Positions 34,318 through 43,687 of a DNA stretch of 64,000 bases are shown piece after piece. Each line of letters begins with the position of its first letter. The stretch's first letter is position 1. The DNA lies in NCBI RefSeq assembly GCF_000279145.1, contig NC_018178.1, forward strand, positions 868,001 through 932,000, written 5' to 3'. The position numbers and the translations under genes were made by a program. Below the pieces are notes generated by a model that had not been told where the DNA came from, searched no databases, and worked only from the letters and a program-made list of their open reading frames with translations. This DNA comes from Melioribacter roseus P3M-2 (GTDB lineage: Bacteria; Bacteroidota; Ignavibacteria; Ignavibacteriales; Melioribacteraceae).

Positions 34318-37300
34318 ATGTTTACCGATGAAAAACAAAAAGAAGGTTTAATTGCCAAATTAATAGAATGGTCTTTGAATAATAAGTTCTTGGTAATTCT
34401 TTTTACAGTGGCTTTAATCCTGGGAGGAATCTGGTCTGTTTTAAACACTAAAATAGACGCCATCCCCGATTTGAGCGACGTTCAGGTTATTATCTATACC
34501 GAATATCCGGGTCAGGGACCGCGAATCGTTGAAGACCAGGTAACTTATCCCCTTACGACAAAAATGCTGTCGGTGCCTTACGCAAAAGACGTGCGCGGTT
34601 ATTCTTTTTTCGGGTTCTCGATGGTTTATATAATATTTGAAGACGGAACGGATATTTATTGGGCAAGGAGCCGGGTTCTGGAATATCTGTCGGGTCTCCG
34701 CAGTTCTCTGCCGCAGGGAGTGTCGCCCGAATTGGGACCGGACGCAACCGGCTTAGGATGGGTTTATCAATACGTATTGAATTCCGACAAAAGAAGTCTT
34801 CAGGAACTCCGTTCGATTCAGGATTATTTTCTCAAGTACGAGCTTTCTTCGATTCCGGGAGTATCCGAAGTTGCAAGCATCGGCGGATACGTAAAACAAT
34901 ATCAGGTCAACGTAGATCCTACAAAACTGGCTTCTTACAATATACCGCTTCAGAAAGTTAAGACCGCTATACAACGCAGTAACAACGACGTCGGCGGACG
35001 ACTCCTTGAAATGGGCGAAACCGAGTTTATGGTGCGCGGTCTCGGATACATAAAAAGCGCAGACGATCTGAAAAACGTTTCGATCGGAGTTTCTCCAACT
35101 ACAGGAACGCCTATTTATCTTAAAGATGTAGCCACAATAAACATAGGTCCCGAACTTCGCAGAGGACTTGCCGATTGGAACGGCGAAGGCGAAACAGTAG
35201 GAGGAATTATAGTATTGCGCTACGGCGAGGACGCTCTTACCGTTATAAACAAAGTAAAAGAGCGGCTTGAAGAACTTAAAAAATCATTGCCCGAAGACGT
35301 TAAAATAGAAACGGCTTACGACCGTTCGTCGTTGATTAATAGCGCCATCGACAACCTCAAAGGGAAATTACTTGAAGAAACGATTATAGTTGCGCTGGTA
35401 ATAATTGCCTTTCTGCTCCATATCCGGAGTTCTTTCGTGGCAATTTTTACGCTGCCTACAGCCGTTCTCGTGTCATTCATACTAATGAAGCTGCAGGGTA
35501 TCAACGCAAACATAATGTCGCTCGGAGGCATAGCTATTGCAATAGGCGCTATGGTGGACGCGTCGATTGTTCTTGTTGAAAACGCCGCGAAGCACTTATC
35601 CGAAGAGTATGACAAGCCTCCGGAAAAGCAGAGACCTCACTGGAAGATTATTGCCGAGTCCGCCAAAGAAGTAGGACCTTCGATATTCTACTCGCTTCTA
35701 GTAATTACCATCTCCTTTCTGCCTGTCTTTACATTGGAACAGCAGGAAGGAAGATTGTTCAAACCGTTGGCGTTTACAAAAACGTACGCTATGGCGGGCG
35801 CGGCAATTCTTGCAGTTACAATCGTTCCTATATTGCTCGGTTATTTTGTGCGCGGGCGCATGCGAAAAGAAGAAGACAATCCTATTACAAAAGTTCTCGT
35901 CAGACTGTATCATCCCATAGTCGATTTTGTAATGCGGAGAAGATGGTGGGTAATGTCCGGAGCGTTAGTAATAATTTTATTTACAATATATCCTTATTCG
36001 AAATTAGGTTCGGAATTCATGCCTCCTTTATACGAAGGCGATTTGCTTTATATGCCGACTACTCTGCCCGGTATATCCGTTACAAAAGCAAGGGAGTTAT
36101 TGCAGCAGACCGATAAAATAATCAAGTCGTTTCCCGAAGTCGAATCGGTATTCGGCAAAATAGGAAGAGCCGAAACGGCAACCGACCCTGCGCCGCTTAC
36201 TATGGTGGAGACCACAATTCGATTGAAGCCCCGCGATCAATGGCGCGAGGGAATGACTCCCGATAAATTAGTCGAAGAACTCGACGCCGCTATTAAAATA
36301 CCCGGACTTACCAACGCATGGACTATGCCCATTAAAACCCGGATCGATATGCTTTCGACAGGGATAAAAACTCCCGTAGGAATTAAAATTGCCGGACCCG
36401 ATTTAAATGTGCTGCAAAAACTCGGAAAAGAAGTTGAAGAAATCATGAAAACAGTTCCCGGCACGCGTTCTGCATACGCCGAAAGGTCGGTCGGAGGCAA
36501 CTACGTCGATTTCAGGATTGACCGCGACGCTATCGCCAGATACGGTCTTACGGTTGGTGACGTCCAGGATGTATTTATGTCGGCTGTCGGCGGAATGAAC
36601 ATTACCAAAACCGTCGAAGGGTTGGAAAGATATCCGGTGAATCTCCGTTACATGCGCGATTACCGTGAAAACATCGACGCTTTAAAACGGGTGCTCGTGC
36701 CTCTTCCTTCCGGCGGAAATATACCTTTGGAACAGTTGGGTCAGATTGAAATCAAAAAGGGACCGCCGAGCATAAAATCCGAAAACGCGCGTCCAAACAC
36801 GTGGGTTTATGTCGATTTGAATCAAGACGCCGATGTGGGCACATATATTAGCAGGGCAAAAGAAATAATCGGTGATAAATTGCAATTGCCCGCGGGATAC
36901 TCGATCAAATGGTCGGGTCAGTATGAATACATGGAAAGATCTTCCAAACACCTTATGATGGTTGTGCCGCTTACTTTGTTAATTGTAATAGTGCTTCTGT
37001 ACATGAATACCAAGTCCGCATGGAAAACGGGCGTGGTATTGCTGGCGCTTCCTTTTTCAATGGTCGGAGCCATCTGGTACTTATACATCGCAGGTTTCAA
37101 TCTGAGCGTTGCCGTTTGGGTTGGCATAATAGCGCTGCTGGGAGTAGACGCCGAGACAGGCGTTGTTATGCTTCTCTATCTCGATCTGGCATACGAAAAA
37201 TATAAAAAGGAAGGAATGATGAAATCACTTTCCGACCTGCGCAATTCGATTTTTGAAGGCGCGGTTAAAAGAATTCGTCCGAAGATGATGACCGTAATGA

Positions 37301-37500
37301 CCACTCTGCTCGGTTTGCTTCCTATTATAATAGGAATCGGCACCGGATCGGACGTAATGAAAAGAATTGCGGCTCCGATGGTAGGCGGTATTATAACCAG
37401 TATGATAATGGAACTTACGGTTTATCCTGCAATTTACTATACGATTAAAAGAAGAGAAGTAAGAAAAATGTTGAATGCCTCAGACAAAACCGAGGCTTGA
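34318..37500 (+). CDS. cusA: CusA-like heavy-metal RND efflux pump
   Basis: A 1060-residue inner-membrane transporter of the HME-RND class. It has the two-fold RND plan: one transmembrane helix near residues 30-47, a large periplasmic loop, helices near 355-510, then the same again. Signatures: IDAIPDLSDVQVIIYTEYPG after the first helix, GAIGAMVDASIVLVENAAKH in the proton relay (written AIGAMVDASIVLVENA in the protein), and GVDAETGVVMLLYLDLAYE. It exports monovalent copper/silver or divalent Zn/Co/Cd; the copper-type neighbours favour Cu/Ag. GGAGCTCC lies before the ATG. It is the third gene of the CusCBA set. Confidence 0.93.
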   Translation: MFTDEKQKEGLIAKLIEWSLNNKFLVILFTVALILGGIWSVLNTKIDAIPDLSDVQVIIYTEYPGQGPRIVEDQVTYPLTTKMLSVPYAKDVRGYSFFGFSMVYIIFEDGTDIYWARSRVLEYLSGLRSSLPQGVSPELGPDATGLGWVYQYVLNSDKRSLQELRSIQDYFLKYELSSIPGVSEVASIGGYVKQYQVNVDPTKLASYNIPLQKVKTAIQRSNNDVGGRLLEMGETEFMVRGLGYIKSADDLKNVSIGVSPTTGTPIYLKDVATINIGPELRRGLADWNGEGETVGGIIVLRYGEDALTVINKVKERLEELKKSLPEDVKIETAYDRSSLINSAIDNLKGKLLEETIIVALVIIAFLLHIRSSFVAIFTLPTAVLVSFILMKLQGINANIMSLGGIAIAIGAMVDASIVLVENAAKHLSEEYDKPPEKQRPHWKIIAESAKEVGPSIFYSLLVITISFLPVFTLEQQEGRLFKPLAFTKTYAMAGAAILAVTIVPILLGYFVRGRMRKEEDNPITKVLVRLYHPIVDFVMRRRWWVMSGALVIILFTIYPYSKLGSEFMPPLYEGDLLYMPTTLPGISVTKARELLQQTDKIIKSFPEVESVFGKIGRAETATDPAPLTMVETTIRLKPRDQWREGMTPDKLVEELDAAIKIPGLTNAWTMPIKTRIDMLSTGIKTPVGIKIAGPDLNVLQKLGKEVEEIMKTVPGTRSAYAERSVGGNYVDFRIDRDAIARYGLTVGDVQDVFMSAVGGMNITKTVEGLERYPVNLRYMRDYRENIDALKRVLVPLPSGGNIPLEQLGQIEIKKGPPSIKSENARPNTWVYVDLNQDADVGTYISRAKEIIGDKLQLPAGYSIKWSGQYEYMERSSKHLMMVVPLTLLIVIVLLYMNTKSAWKTGVVLLALPFSMVGAIWYLYIAGFNLSVAVWVGIIALLGVDAETGVVMLLYLDLAYEKYKKEGMMKSLSDLRNSIFEGAVKRIRPKMMTVMTTLLGLLPIIIGIGTGSDVMKRIAAPMVGGIITSMIMELTVYPAIYYTIKRREVRKMLNASDKTEA

Positions 37501-37501
37501 T

Positions 37502-37597
37502 ATGTCAACTCTATTAATTTCTATACTGACGGCGGCGATAATAGCCGCCGTTATTATCAAAATAAGGAACATTAAAAAAAACGACTGCTGTCACTAA
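37502..37597 (+). CDS. Small Cys-ending membrane peptide
   Basis: A 31-residue frame starting MSTLLISILTAAIIAAVIIK and ending NDCCH, one membrane helix followed by a basic stretch and a Cys-Cys-His end. It starts one base after the cusA stop and 12 bp before the P-II-like gene. Its layout recalls FeoB-associated Cys-rich peptides. GAGG lies about 7 bp upstream of the ATG. Function unknown; the metal-ligand-like end and operon position make a role in metal transfer plausible. Confidence 0.5.
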   Translation: MSTLLISILTAAIIAAVIIKIRNIKKNDCCH

Positions 37598-37609
37598 ATC
37601 GGAGTTATT

Positions 37610-38542
37610 ATGAAAGAGATAAAGGCTTACATAAGAAGAGAGCGCGCAGACTTAATAATTCAGAATCTCGAAAGCGCGGGAGTTAAGGGTATGACAGTTA
37701 TCGACGTCTACGCTCTGTGCGAATGGGCTGACCAGGATTCTTTCAGTTATTCGATTGAATTCGTGGAAAAGTACTCGAAAGTTATAAAACTGGAAATCGT
37801 CTGCGACGACGAAGAAGTAGAGAAACTTTCGGAAATAATTTTACGCTATGGACATACGGGAAAATCCGGCGACGGAATGATCTTCATTTCCCCCGTCGAA
37901 ACGTCCATAAAAATAAAAACAAAAGAAAAAACAAAATTTAACATGAACTATAAATTATTAACATTATTCGCGAAAGTAAAAAAGCGCACAGGCGAACGGG
38001 AATATTTCTGCAGTTATATAGCCCGCGACGGAAAGCCCGTTCAAGCCAGGATTACAAAATCCACGTACGATTTTTTAAAACAAAATTCATCTTCAAACAA
38101 AAAAAGGAGCTACAAAATGAAACGACTAAAATCTATCGACGCTGCCATACTGGCGCTAATTTTTGCCTTTGCATCTATTTCTTTTGCGCAAAGCAACTCA
38201 GATTCGACAAAATCGCAGCATAAAATGATGCACGACAAAAACCATAAAATGCATGAAATGATGAAGGATTCGGCAATGCACACCGAAACCATGGATATGC
38301 ATAAGATGAGGGGTTCCGATCATCATATGACGAAAAAAAGCCCGCTCATTCGCGAGGGAATAATCGACCTGGAGGCAATTGACGAAAACAAAGACGGCAA
38401 AGTCTTTCAGGACCAAATGGATTGGAACGTAATATCCGACAACCCCGGCTTTTGCCCGATTTGCGAAATGAAATTAAAAGAGACAACCCTCGATCAAGCT
38501 AAGAAAAAATTACTCGAACACGGCTATAAGGTAAAACAATAG
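37610..38542 (+). CDS. P-II-like protein, open in frame into the next gene
   Basis: Residues 1-105 form a P-II/GlnB-like domain (start MKEIKAYIRRERADLIIQNL; end GKSGDGMIFISPVETSIKIK). P-II proteins of this kind occur beside CusA-type pumps and may sense a ligand that controls them. Instead of stopping near residue 110 as usual, the frame continues through an unfamiliar 60-residue stretch (EYFCSYIARDGKPVQARITK) and then reads, without a stop codon, into a complete signal peptide and the metal-binding protein at 38117. A strong internal ribosome site argues that the distal part is mostly made separately. Loss of the original stop is the simplest explanation. Confidence 0.7.
   Translation: MKEIKAYIRRERADLIIQNLESAGVKGMTVIDVYALCEWADQDSFSYSIEFVEKYSKVIKLEIVCDDEEVEKLSEIILRYGHTGKSGDGMIFISPVETSIKIKTKEKTKFNMNYKLLTLFAKVKKRTGEREYFCSYIARDGKPVQARITKSTYDFLKQNSSSNKKRSYKMKRLKSIDAAILALIFAFASISFAQSNSDSTKSQHKMMHDKNHKMHEMMKDSAMHTETMDMHKMRGSDHHMTKKSPLIREGIIDLEAIDENKDGKVFQDQMDWNVISDNPGFCPICEMKLKETTLDQAKKKLLEHGYKVKQ
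38117..38542 (+). CDS. Secreted Met/His-rich metal-binding protein
   Basis: A 141-residue protein starting at the ATG at 38117, 7 bp after AAAAAGGAGC. It has a Sec signal (MKRLKSIDAAILALIFAFAS through SFAQ), a Met/His-rich stretch (HKMMHDKNHKMHEMMKD, MDMHKMRGSDHHM), and a C-terminal module with EF-hand-like DENKDGKVFQD and CPICEMKL. The module matches the CusB tail encoded at 34100-34300. It probably binds Cu+ in the periplasm and serves the pump, in the role CusF plays in enterobacteria, though it is not CusF-like in fold. It is the last gene before a terminator. Confidence 0.75.
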   Translation: MKRLKSIDAAILALIFAFASISFAQSNSDSTKSQHKMMHDKNHKMHEMMKDSAMHTETMDMHKMRGSDHHMTKKSPLIREGIIDLEAIDENKDGKVFQDQMDWNVISDNPGFCPICEMKLKETTLDQAKKKLLEHGYKVKQ

Positions 38543-38549
38543 AAAAAGG

Positions 38550-38580
38550 GGGCAGCCCGTTTTGCCGGGCTGCCCGTTTA
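38550..38580 (+). terminator. Terminator of the cus operon
   Basis: A perfect 10-bp stem GGGCAGCCCG/CGGGCTGCCC (38550-38559 with 38566-38575) is followed by GTTTATTT, 8 bp past the stop codon. Confidence 0.9.
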
Positions 38581-38611
38581 TTTAAATAGAAATTTATTCA
38601 AGGCAAACACC

Positions 38612-39010
38612 ATGAAAACAAAATTCACATTACCGCTGGCGGCAATAATTCTCTTGTTTCTCTCTTATAATCATGCTGTCGCTCAAACCGCGTCTCCCAG
38701 AGCAACGGTCGAACCGCAAGCGTATGATTTTGGCGATATCGGAGGCGATTCTACCGTTACCGCATATTTCTTAATCAAAAACGCCGGAACAGACACGCTT
38801 CATATATTGAGCGCGCGAGCTTCATGCGGGTGTACGGCTGTTTTACCGGATAAACGCAAGCTTGCCCCCGGCGAAACAAGCAGTCTTAAAGTTTCTTTCA
38901 ACCCAAAAGGAAAATCGGGTAAGCAACTAAAATACGTATATCTTGAAACGGACGACCCTCTTAATAAGAGACTGAAAATAACAATACATGCAAACATTAC
39001 ATCCAATTGA
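38612..39010 (+). CDS. DUF1573 secreted protein
   Basis: A 132-residue protein with a Sec signal ending NHAVAQ and one DUF1573 domain (YDFGDIGGDSTVTAYFLIKN; SARASCGCTAVLPDKRKLAP; GETSSLKVSF), an Ig-like fold common in this group of bacteria. The SCGC motif is the family hallmark; the role of the domain is not settled. It is the first gene of the plus-strand envelope cluster that runs to about 45606. Confidence 0.85.
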   Translation: MKTKFTLPLAAIILLFLSYNHAVAQTASPRATVEPQAYDFGDIGGDSTVTAYFLIKNAGTDTLHILSARASCGCTAVLPDKRKLAPGETSSLKVSFNPKGKSGKQLKYVYLETDDPLNKRLKITIHANITSN

Positions 39011-39040
39011 CGTTTTAATAATTTTTATGAGAGGTCTTTT

Positions 39041-39955
39041 ATGATTTGTAACAACTGCGGACTCAATAATAACGACGAAAACAAATTTTGCACTAATTGC
39101 GGCGTCAAACTTGAAAAAGCAACCGTCTCTTGCAACATGTGCGGCGCGGACAACGATTCTTCAAATACATATTGCGTATCGTGCGGAGCCAAAATCAAGG
39201 CGGCTGTGCAGCAGGGCGAACTTCGGCCCAAGAAAAACAAACGCAATCCCTCAAAGACTATCAAAGGGAAACATCGCTCGAACAATTATAATATCGAGAA
39301 AAGACTGAATTTCAAACCATTAATAATAACGATAGGGGTTTTCGTCGCCTCTCTGGCAATATACACTATCATCGATAAAAATATAAATAAAGACAATCTT
39401 TACAAGCCTGCTAATTTTGAAATTAAGAGCGGCAATCCCGCCGTAGAAGCAAAAGTTTACGAGATCGCTTCTAAATTCGTTTGCTCTTGCGGCACCTGCG
39501 GCGAAGAATCGCTCGAGCTTTGTACGTGTCCCCGCGCCGCCGAGGAAAGGCAGTTTATCAGAGAATACGTCGAAAAAAATGCGAATTCATCCGACATAAT
39601 AATGGCGCTTGCAAATAAATACGGATACCTTAAGTCTGAATACGCAAAAAGTTACAATGTGGATAAATCGCGAGTCTGGAATACTACGGAGATAAAATAC
39701 CCTTCAAGTCCGGCTAAAGGAATTAACGCGAGCGCGCAAAGCGCAACTTTTGCCGACATAAATAATATTTATTCGGCTTTTAATTGTCCTTGCGGTCAAT
39801 GCGGCATAGACGAACTTAAAGATTGCAATTGCAATCATCCGAACGGAGCGACGGAAGTCAAAAAATTCATTAGAGATAGGATTGCCGAGAACAAATATAG
39901 CGTCGATCAAATTATTGAGCTTGTAGATAAACGATACGGCGGAAAAAAAATATAA
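39041..39955 (+). CDS. Zinc-ribbon membrane protein with two CcmH-like domains
   Basis: A 304-residue protein with an odd order of parts. Two CxxC zinc ribbons (CNNCGLNNNDENKFCTNCG; CNMCGADNDSSNTYCVSCG) occupy residues 1-50, a basic linker follows, then one membrane helix near 92-110. Outside it are two related ~55-residue domains: FVCSCGTCGEESLELCTCPR with a helical tail (near 145-195), and FNCPCGQCGIDELKDCNCNH with a matching tail (near 245-300). Both resemble the CcmH/NrfF redox domain of cytochrome c maturation, with more cysteines. Heme or metal thiol chemistry is possible. GAGAGG precedes the ATG. I know no named protein with this arrangement. Confidence 0.7.
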   Translation: MICNNCGLNNNDENKFCTNCGVKLEKATVSCNMCGADNDSSNTYCVSCGAKIKAAVQQGELRPKKNKRNPSKTIKGKHRSNNYNIEKRLNFKPLIITIGVFVASLAIYTIIDKNINKDNLYKPANFEIKSGNPAVEAKVYEIASKFVCSCGTCGEESLELCTCPRAAEERQFIREYVEKNANSSDIIMALANKYGYLKSEYAKSYNVDKSRVWNTTEIKYPSSPAKGINASAQSATFADINNIYSAFNCPCGQCGIDELKDCNCNHPNGATEVKKFIRDRIAENKYSVDQIIELVDKRYGGKKI

Positions 39956-39997
39956 TTACGCATTTGTCTTTAATCAAGAATAACAACGGAGTTAACC

Positions 39998-40657
39998 ATG
40001 TCGATTAATAATTACTGTCCCGAATGCGGAAACAAGATTAACGAGTCGGTTATTTATTGCCCAAATTGCGGAAAAAAAATTCATAATGACGAGAGCAAGC
40101 GCGATCGTATTATCGGTAAAACGAGCCGTCGCGGCAACAACCTGTACATCGCGGGAATTATAGTTCTTTTCGTAATATTCTTAATATATTACTTCAATTC
40201 CGAACCGAGCAAAGCATATTCAATTATAAAAGAACAACCTCGAGTGACCGACAATGTCGACTATCCTCAGAGCCGTTTCGATCATATAATAACCGTCGCC
40301 TTTGAAAAAGACGGAAAAATAATCATACCGCTTGAACTCGTTAAAGAGAATAAATTTGCGCGTTTTCAGGTGGCAGGTTTGCCTGAATCAACGCCGCCGA
40401 TACTGGCTTACTTAACCGAAGACGGAAAAGTAGTAACCGCAATCAGCATGTGCGAGCCTTGCAACTCTACGGAGTTTCACATACAAGGCGGCGACCTCGT
40501 ATGCAACTCATGCGGCACCACGTGGGATCTTAATAATCTGGACGCAATAAGCGGATCATGCGGGAAATATCCTCCCGACCCCATTCCAAGCAAGATTGTC
40601 GGGAATGAAATTCAGATTGAGAAACAATTTGTAACAAACTGGAGAAGACGGGTCTGA
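39998..40657 (+). CDS. Zinc-ribbon membrane protein with DUF2318-like domain
   Basis: A 219-residue protein: N-terminal zinc ribbon (CPECGNKINESVIYCPNCG), membrane helix near residues 48-67, then an outer domain whose Cys pattern MCEPCNSTEFHIQGGDLVCN then SCGTTWDL resembles DUF2318, a predicted metal or Fe-S protein. DUF2318 proteins are encoded beside FtsX-type permeases and LolD-type ATPases in bacterial iron-uptake loci (for example the Campylobacter p19 region). Here the next two genes are exactly such a permease and ATPase, the first starting 2 bp downstream. The family call is from motif pattern and context. Confidence 0.7.
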   Translation: MSINNYCPECGNKINESVIYCPNCGKKIHNDESKRDRIIGKTSRRGNNLYIAGIIVLFVIFLIYYFNSEPSKAYSIIKEQPRVTDNVDYPQSRFDHIITVAFEKDGKIIIPLELVKENKFARFQVAGLPESTPPILAYLTEDGKVVTAISMCEPCNSTEFHIQGGDLVCNSCGTTWDLNNLDAISGSCGKYPPDPIPSKIVGNEIQIEKQFVTNWRRRV

Positions 40658-40659
40658 AT

Positions 40660-41820
40660 ATGAAAATATATTCCATTGCATTACAGAGTATAAAAAGGAA
40701 AAAGTCAAAAAATATATTATTAATCGCGGGACTTTTGCTTTCGGTCGCCTCAGTAATAACAATTATGACGGTAAGCAAAAACATCAACGAAAATGTAGCC
40801 GCGGCGCTTGACGAATACGGGGCAAATATACTAGTGACGCCAAAATCGGACAATCTTTCATTAAATTACGCTGGCATTTCGATAAGCAGCACGTCGTACG
40901 AGTCCCACGAGCTCAACAACGAAGACATTATTAAAATAAGAAACATAAAAAACAAAAAGAACATAAGCATTGTAGCGCCCAAACTTTTTGTACTCACAGA
41001 GATATCAGGGAAAAATGTAATTGTAGCGGGAATTAAAACAAATGAGGAATTCAGACTAAAAAAATGGTGGAAGCTGCGCGGAAAAAAACCAGACGCGTCA
41101 GACGAAATCTTTATCGGGGCTAATCTGGCGGGATTATTGTCCCTTAGAGTCAAAGACACGCTTACCATATCCGGCGAAAAATTTATAATAACGGGCGTAT
41201 TAGAAAAAACCGGGGCACAAGACGACGGTATGCTCTTTATGTCGGTCGATAAAGCTCAATCGCTTTTTTCGAAAGGCAATAAAATCAGTCTTATTGAGAT
41301 AGCTGCGCTATGCTACGATTGCCCAATCGACGAAATTGTCAGCCAAATTTCTGCGAAGCTGCCGGGCGCATCCGTTACGCCCATCAAACAAGCTATCGAA
41401 TCCAAAATGACAGCCATTCATCGCTTCGAGCACTTTTCCCTCGGCGTATCGGCAATTATACTTATAATAAGCATGTTGATTGTATTCACAAATATTAACG
41501 CTTCGGTAAACGAAAGAACGCGGGAAATCGGAATTTTTCAAGCTGTCGGTTTCAGAAGAATTCATATTATGCAGATTATTCTGCTTGAAGTGATAATGAT
41601 AAGTCTGACGGCGGGCGCGCTTGGCTACATAACCGGAATTTTAGCGGCTAAATTCATCGTTCCAATACTCTCAATGAATTCAAACGTCAGCGTCGGTTAC
41701 GATATTAATATCTTATTTCTATCACTTATTTTCTCGGTCTTACTCGGTATGCTCGGAGGATTTTATCCCGCCTACAGAGCGACGAGATTGGACCCAACCG
41801 CCGCATTCAGAGCATTATAA
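40660..41820 (+). CDS. FtsX/MacB-type ABC transporter permease
   Basis: A 386-residue permease. One helix near residues 22-42, a periplasmic MacB-PCD-like domain (about 45-250), then the FtsX domain with three helices (about 265-380; VNERTREIGIFQAVGFRRIH is the usual cytoplasmic coupling segment), ending YPAYRATRLDPTAAFRAL. Such permeases with LolD-type ATPases usually do mechanical work in the periplasm rather than carry solutes through the membrane. It starts 2 bp after the DUF2318-like gene and is followed 6 bp later by its ATPase. Confidence 0.9.
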   Translation: MKIYSIALQSIKRKKSKNILLIAGLLLSVASVITIMTVSKNINENVAAALDEYGANILVTPKSDNLSLNYAGISISSTSYESHELNNEDIIKIRNIKNKKNISIVAPKLFVLTEISGKNVIVAGIKTNEEFRLKKWWKLRGKKPDASDEIFIGANLAGLLSLRVKDTLTISGEKFIITGVLEKTGAQDDGMLFMSVDKAQSLFSKGNKISLIEIAALCYDCPIDEIVSQISAKLPGASVTPIKQAIESKMTAIHRFEHFSLGVSAIILIISMLIVFTNINASVNERTREIGIFQAVGFRRIHIMQIILLEVIMISLTAGALGYITGILAAKFIVPILSMNSNVSVGYDINILFLSLIFSVLLGMLGGFYPAYRATRLDPTAAFRAL

Positions 41821-41826
41821 AGGAAT

Positions 41827-42540
41827 ATGGTTATGAATTTTATTGAAATTAAAAATCTTGTAAAACAGTATTATACGGGCGCTGAAGAAGTGCGAGCCGT
41901 AAACGGCATCTCCATGAATATTCAGAAAAATGAATTCATTATATTGCTTGGACAATCCGGGTCGGGAAAAAGCACGCTTTTAACGGCTATCGGAGGACTA
42001 AACAAACCGACATCCGGCAGCGTTATTGTCGATCAAATAGATATATACCGTCTTAACAATTCGCGTCTCGCCGACTTCCGTAAAGAATATATCGGATTCA
42101 TATTCCAAAATTTCCAATTGATGCCTTACCTGACCGTAGAAGAAAACATTATGATGCCCTTGTCAATTACGGAATTAAGTTCCGAAGAACAAAGAGCAAG
42201 AGTAGACGCCTTAATAAAAAAAATAAGTTTAACGGGCAAATCCAAGAGATTAATCCACGAATTAAGCGGCGGAGAACAACAAAGAGTCGCTATAGCAAGA
42301 GCGCTCGTAAACGATCCTCTGATAATATTGGCGGACGAACCGACGGGTAATTTGGATTCCCGCACCGGAGCGGCAATTATGGATTTGTTTTCGGAACTAA
42401 ACGACGAAGGGAAAACGATTATAATTGTCACTCACAATAAAGAATACGTCCATTACTCAACGAAGTGCGTAGAGCTGCACGACGGCTCCGTCAAAAATAT
42501 TGAAATCTTCAAAAACGCTATGGCGCCGGCGGAAATATGA
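41827..42540 (+). CDS. LolD/MacB-type ABC ATPase
   Basis: A 237-residue ATP-binding subunit with Walker A GQSGSGKST, Q-loop FQNFQLMPYLTVEENI, signature LSGGEQQRVAIARA, Walker B IILADEPTGNLDS and switch histidine in VTHNKEY. The LTVEEN and GNLDS forms are typical of the LolD/MacB/FtsE group. A second in-frame ATG lies two codons in (41833); AAAGGAA suits either. It partners the preceding permease. The stop codon overlaps the next gene as ATGA. Confidence 0.95.
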   Translation: MVMNFIEIKNLVKQYYTGAEEVRAVNGISMNIQKNEFIILLGQSGSGKSTLLTAIGGLNKPTSGSVIVDQIDIYRLNNSRLADFRKEYIGFIFQNFQLMPYLTVEENIMMPLSITELSSEEQRARVDALIKKISLTGKSKRLIHELSGGEQQRVAIARALVNDPLIILADEPTGNLDSRTGAAIMDLFSELNDEGKTIIIVTHNKEYVHYSTKCVELHDGSVKNIEIFKNAMAPAEI

Positions 42541-43673
42541 AAGCATGTCTTAACATAGCGTTCATTTTTGCGCTTCTGGCGTATTCCGTCTTCACTTACG
42601 CCCAAATTCGACCCGACAGCGCAAATAGTTCAACCTCAGTTAACGATTCGCTCCTCTTTAATACGAACAACTCGGCGGCTCGCCCAAAAGAAAACGATTC
42701 AATATACGTTCAATCAGGGAATTTCTTTTTTGAAAAAAATATGTATCGCGAAGCAGCTGAACAATATTACGCCGCATACAGACTCAATCCCGAAAATAAG
42801 CCCTTAAAATTCAGACTGGCAGAAACCTATTATCTACTAAACGATTTTAAAGCGGCGAAAGAATTATTCGAAGAACTTCAGTATGAAACGGAAGACAACG
42901 CGATAATACCGGAATATCTGGGACAGATTGCAATAGCCGAAAGAGATTATCCTTCTATAAAAAAATATTTTAATCGTATCCTCGAAATAGACTCTACAAA
43001 TATGGACGCCCTGAATACTCTGGGAGCGCTGGCAATGTTCAACGACGATAACTATACGGCGGAAGTTTTATTGAGGAAATCGGTTGAATTCCATCCGAGA
43101 AATATCAACGGACTGTATAATCTCGGAACGCTTTATTTATTAAATAATCGCTTTAATCAAGCGGAGGAATATCTTTTAAAGGCGTATTTTATTGACAGTC
43201 TGGATTCGAAAATAACGTACACGCTTGGATTGCTTTACATTGGCTTAGAAAGATACATAAAAGCCGAGCGATTTCTTAATATTTCTCTTTCTCTCCTGCA
43301 AAATAACCCGGACGCCTGGATAGCTCTGTATATTACGCAAAAAAAACTTAACAAACTCAAGGACGCCCGAAACGCTATCGAAAAGATAGAAGAACTTTTT
43401 CCCGACAATGCGCACATAAATCTATTGAAAGCCGACTATTATTATTCAACAAACGACTTAAACGAAGCAATCTATTACGCCGAAAAAGAAATTAAAAATA
43501 ATCCCGAACAGATAATAGGCTATCAAATCCTTTCGACTCTATATAGACTGGCGGGCAATCCGGAAAAAGCCGGATATTATAAAAACATTATAAACAATAA
43601 GCCGCGATTATTGGATTCGATAGCCGTTCCTATAATAAATTATTTAGACATAGCGCTGATAATAACAAATTAA
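42537..43673 (+). CDS. Exported TPR-repeat protein
   Basis: A 378-residue protein with a Sec signal (FALLAYSVFTYAQ) and about eight TPR-like helical hairpins from residue 55 to 350 (for example YREAAEQYYAAYRLNPENKP, MDALNTLGALAMFNDDNYTA, RNINGLYNLGTLYLLNNRFN). TPR solenoids act as binding scaffolds. Translation is coupled to the ABC ATPase by a 4-bp overlap, so it is probably a periplasmic partner of the transporter. No catalytic part is visible. Confidence 0.8.
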   Translation: MKACLNIAFIFALLAYSVFTYAQIRPDSANSSTSVNDSLLFNTNNSAARPKENDSIYVQSGNFFFEKNMYREAAEQYYAAYRLNPENKPLKFRLAETYYLLNDFKAAKELFEELQYETEDNAIIPEYLGQIAIAERDYPSIKKYFNRILEIDSTNMDALNTLGALAMFNDDNYTAEVLLRKSVEFHPRNINGLYNLGTLYLLNNRFNQAEEYLLKAYFIDSLDSKITYTLGLLYIGLERYIKAERFLNISLSLLQNNPDAWIALYITQKKLNKLKDARNAIEKIEELFPDNAHINLLKADYYYSTNDLNEAIYYAEKEIKNNPEQIIGYQILSTLYRLAGNPEKAGYYKNIINNKPRLLDSIAVPIINYLDIALIITN

Positions 43674-43687
43674 CTTGAGGTAATCTT

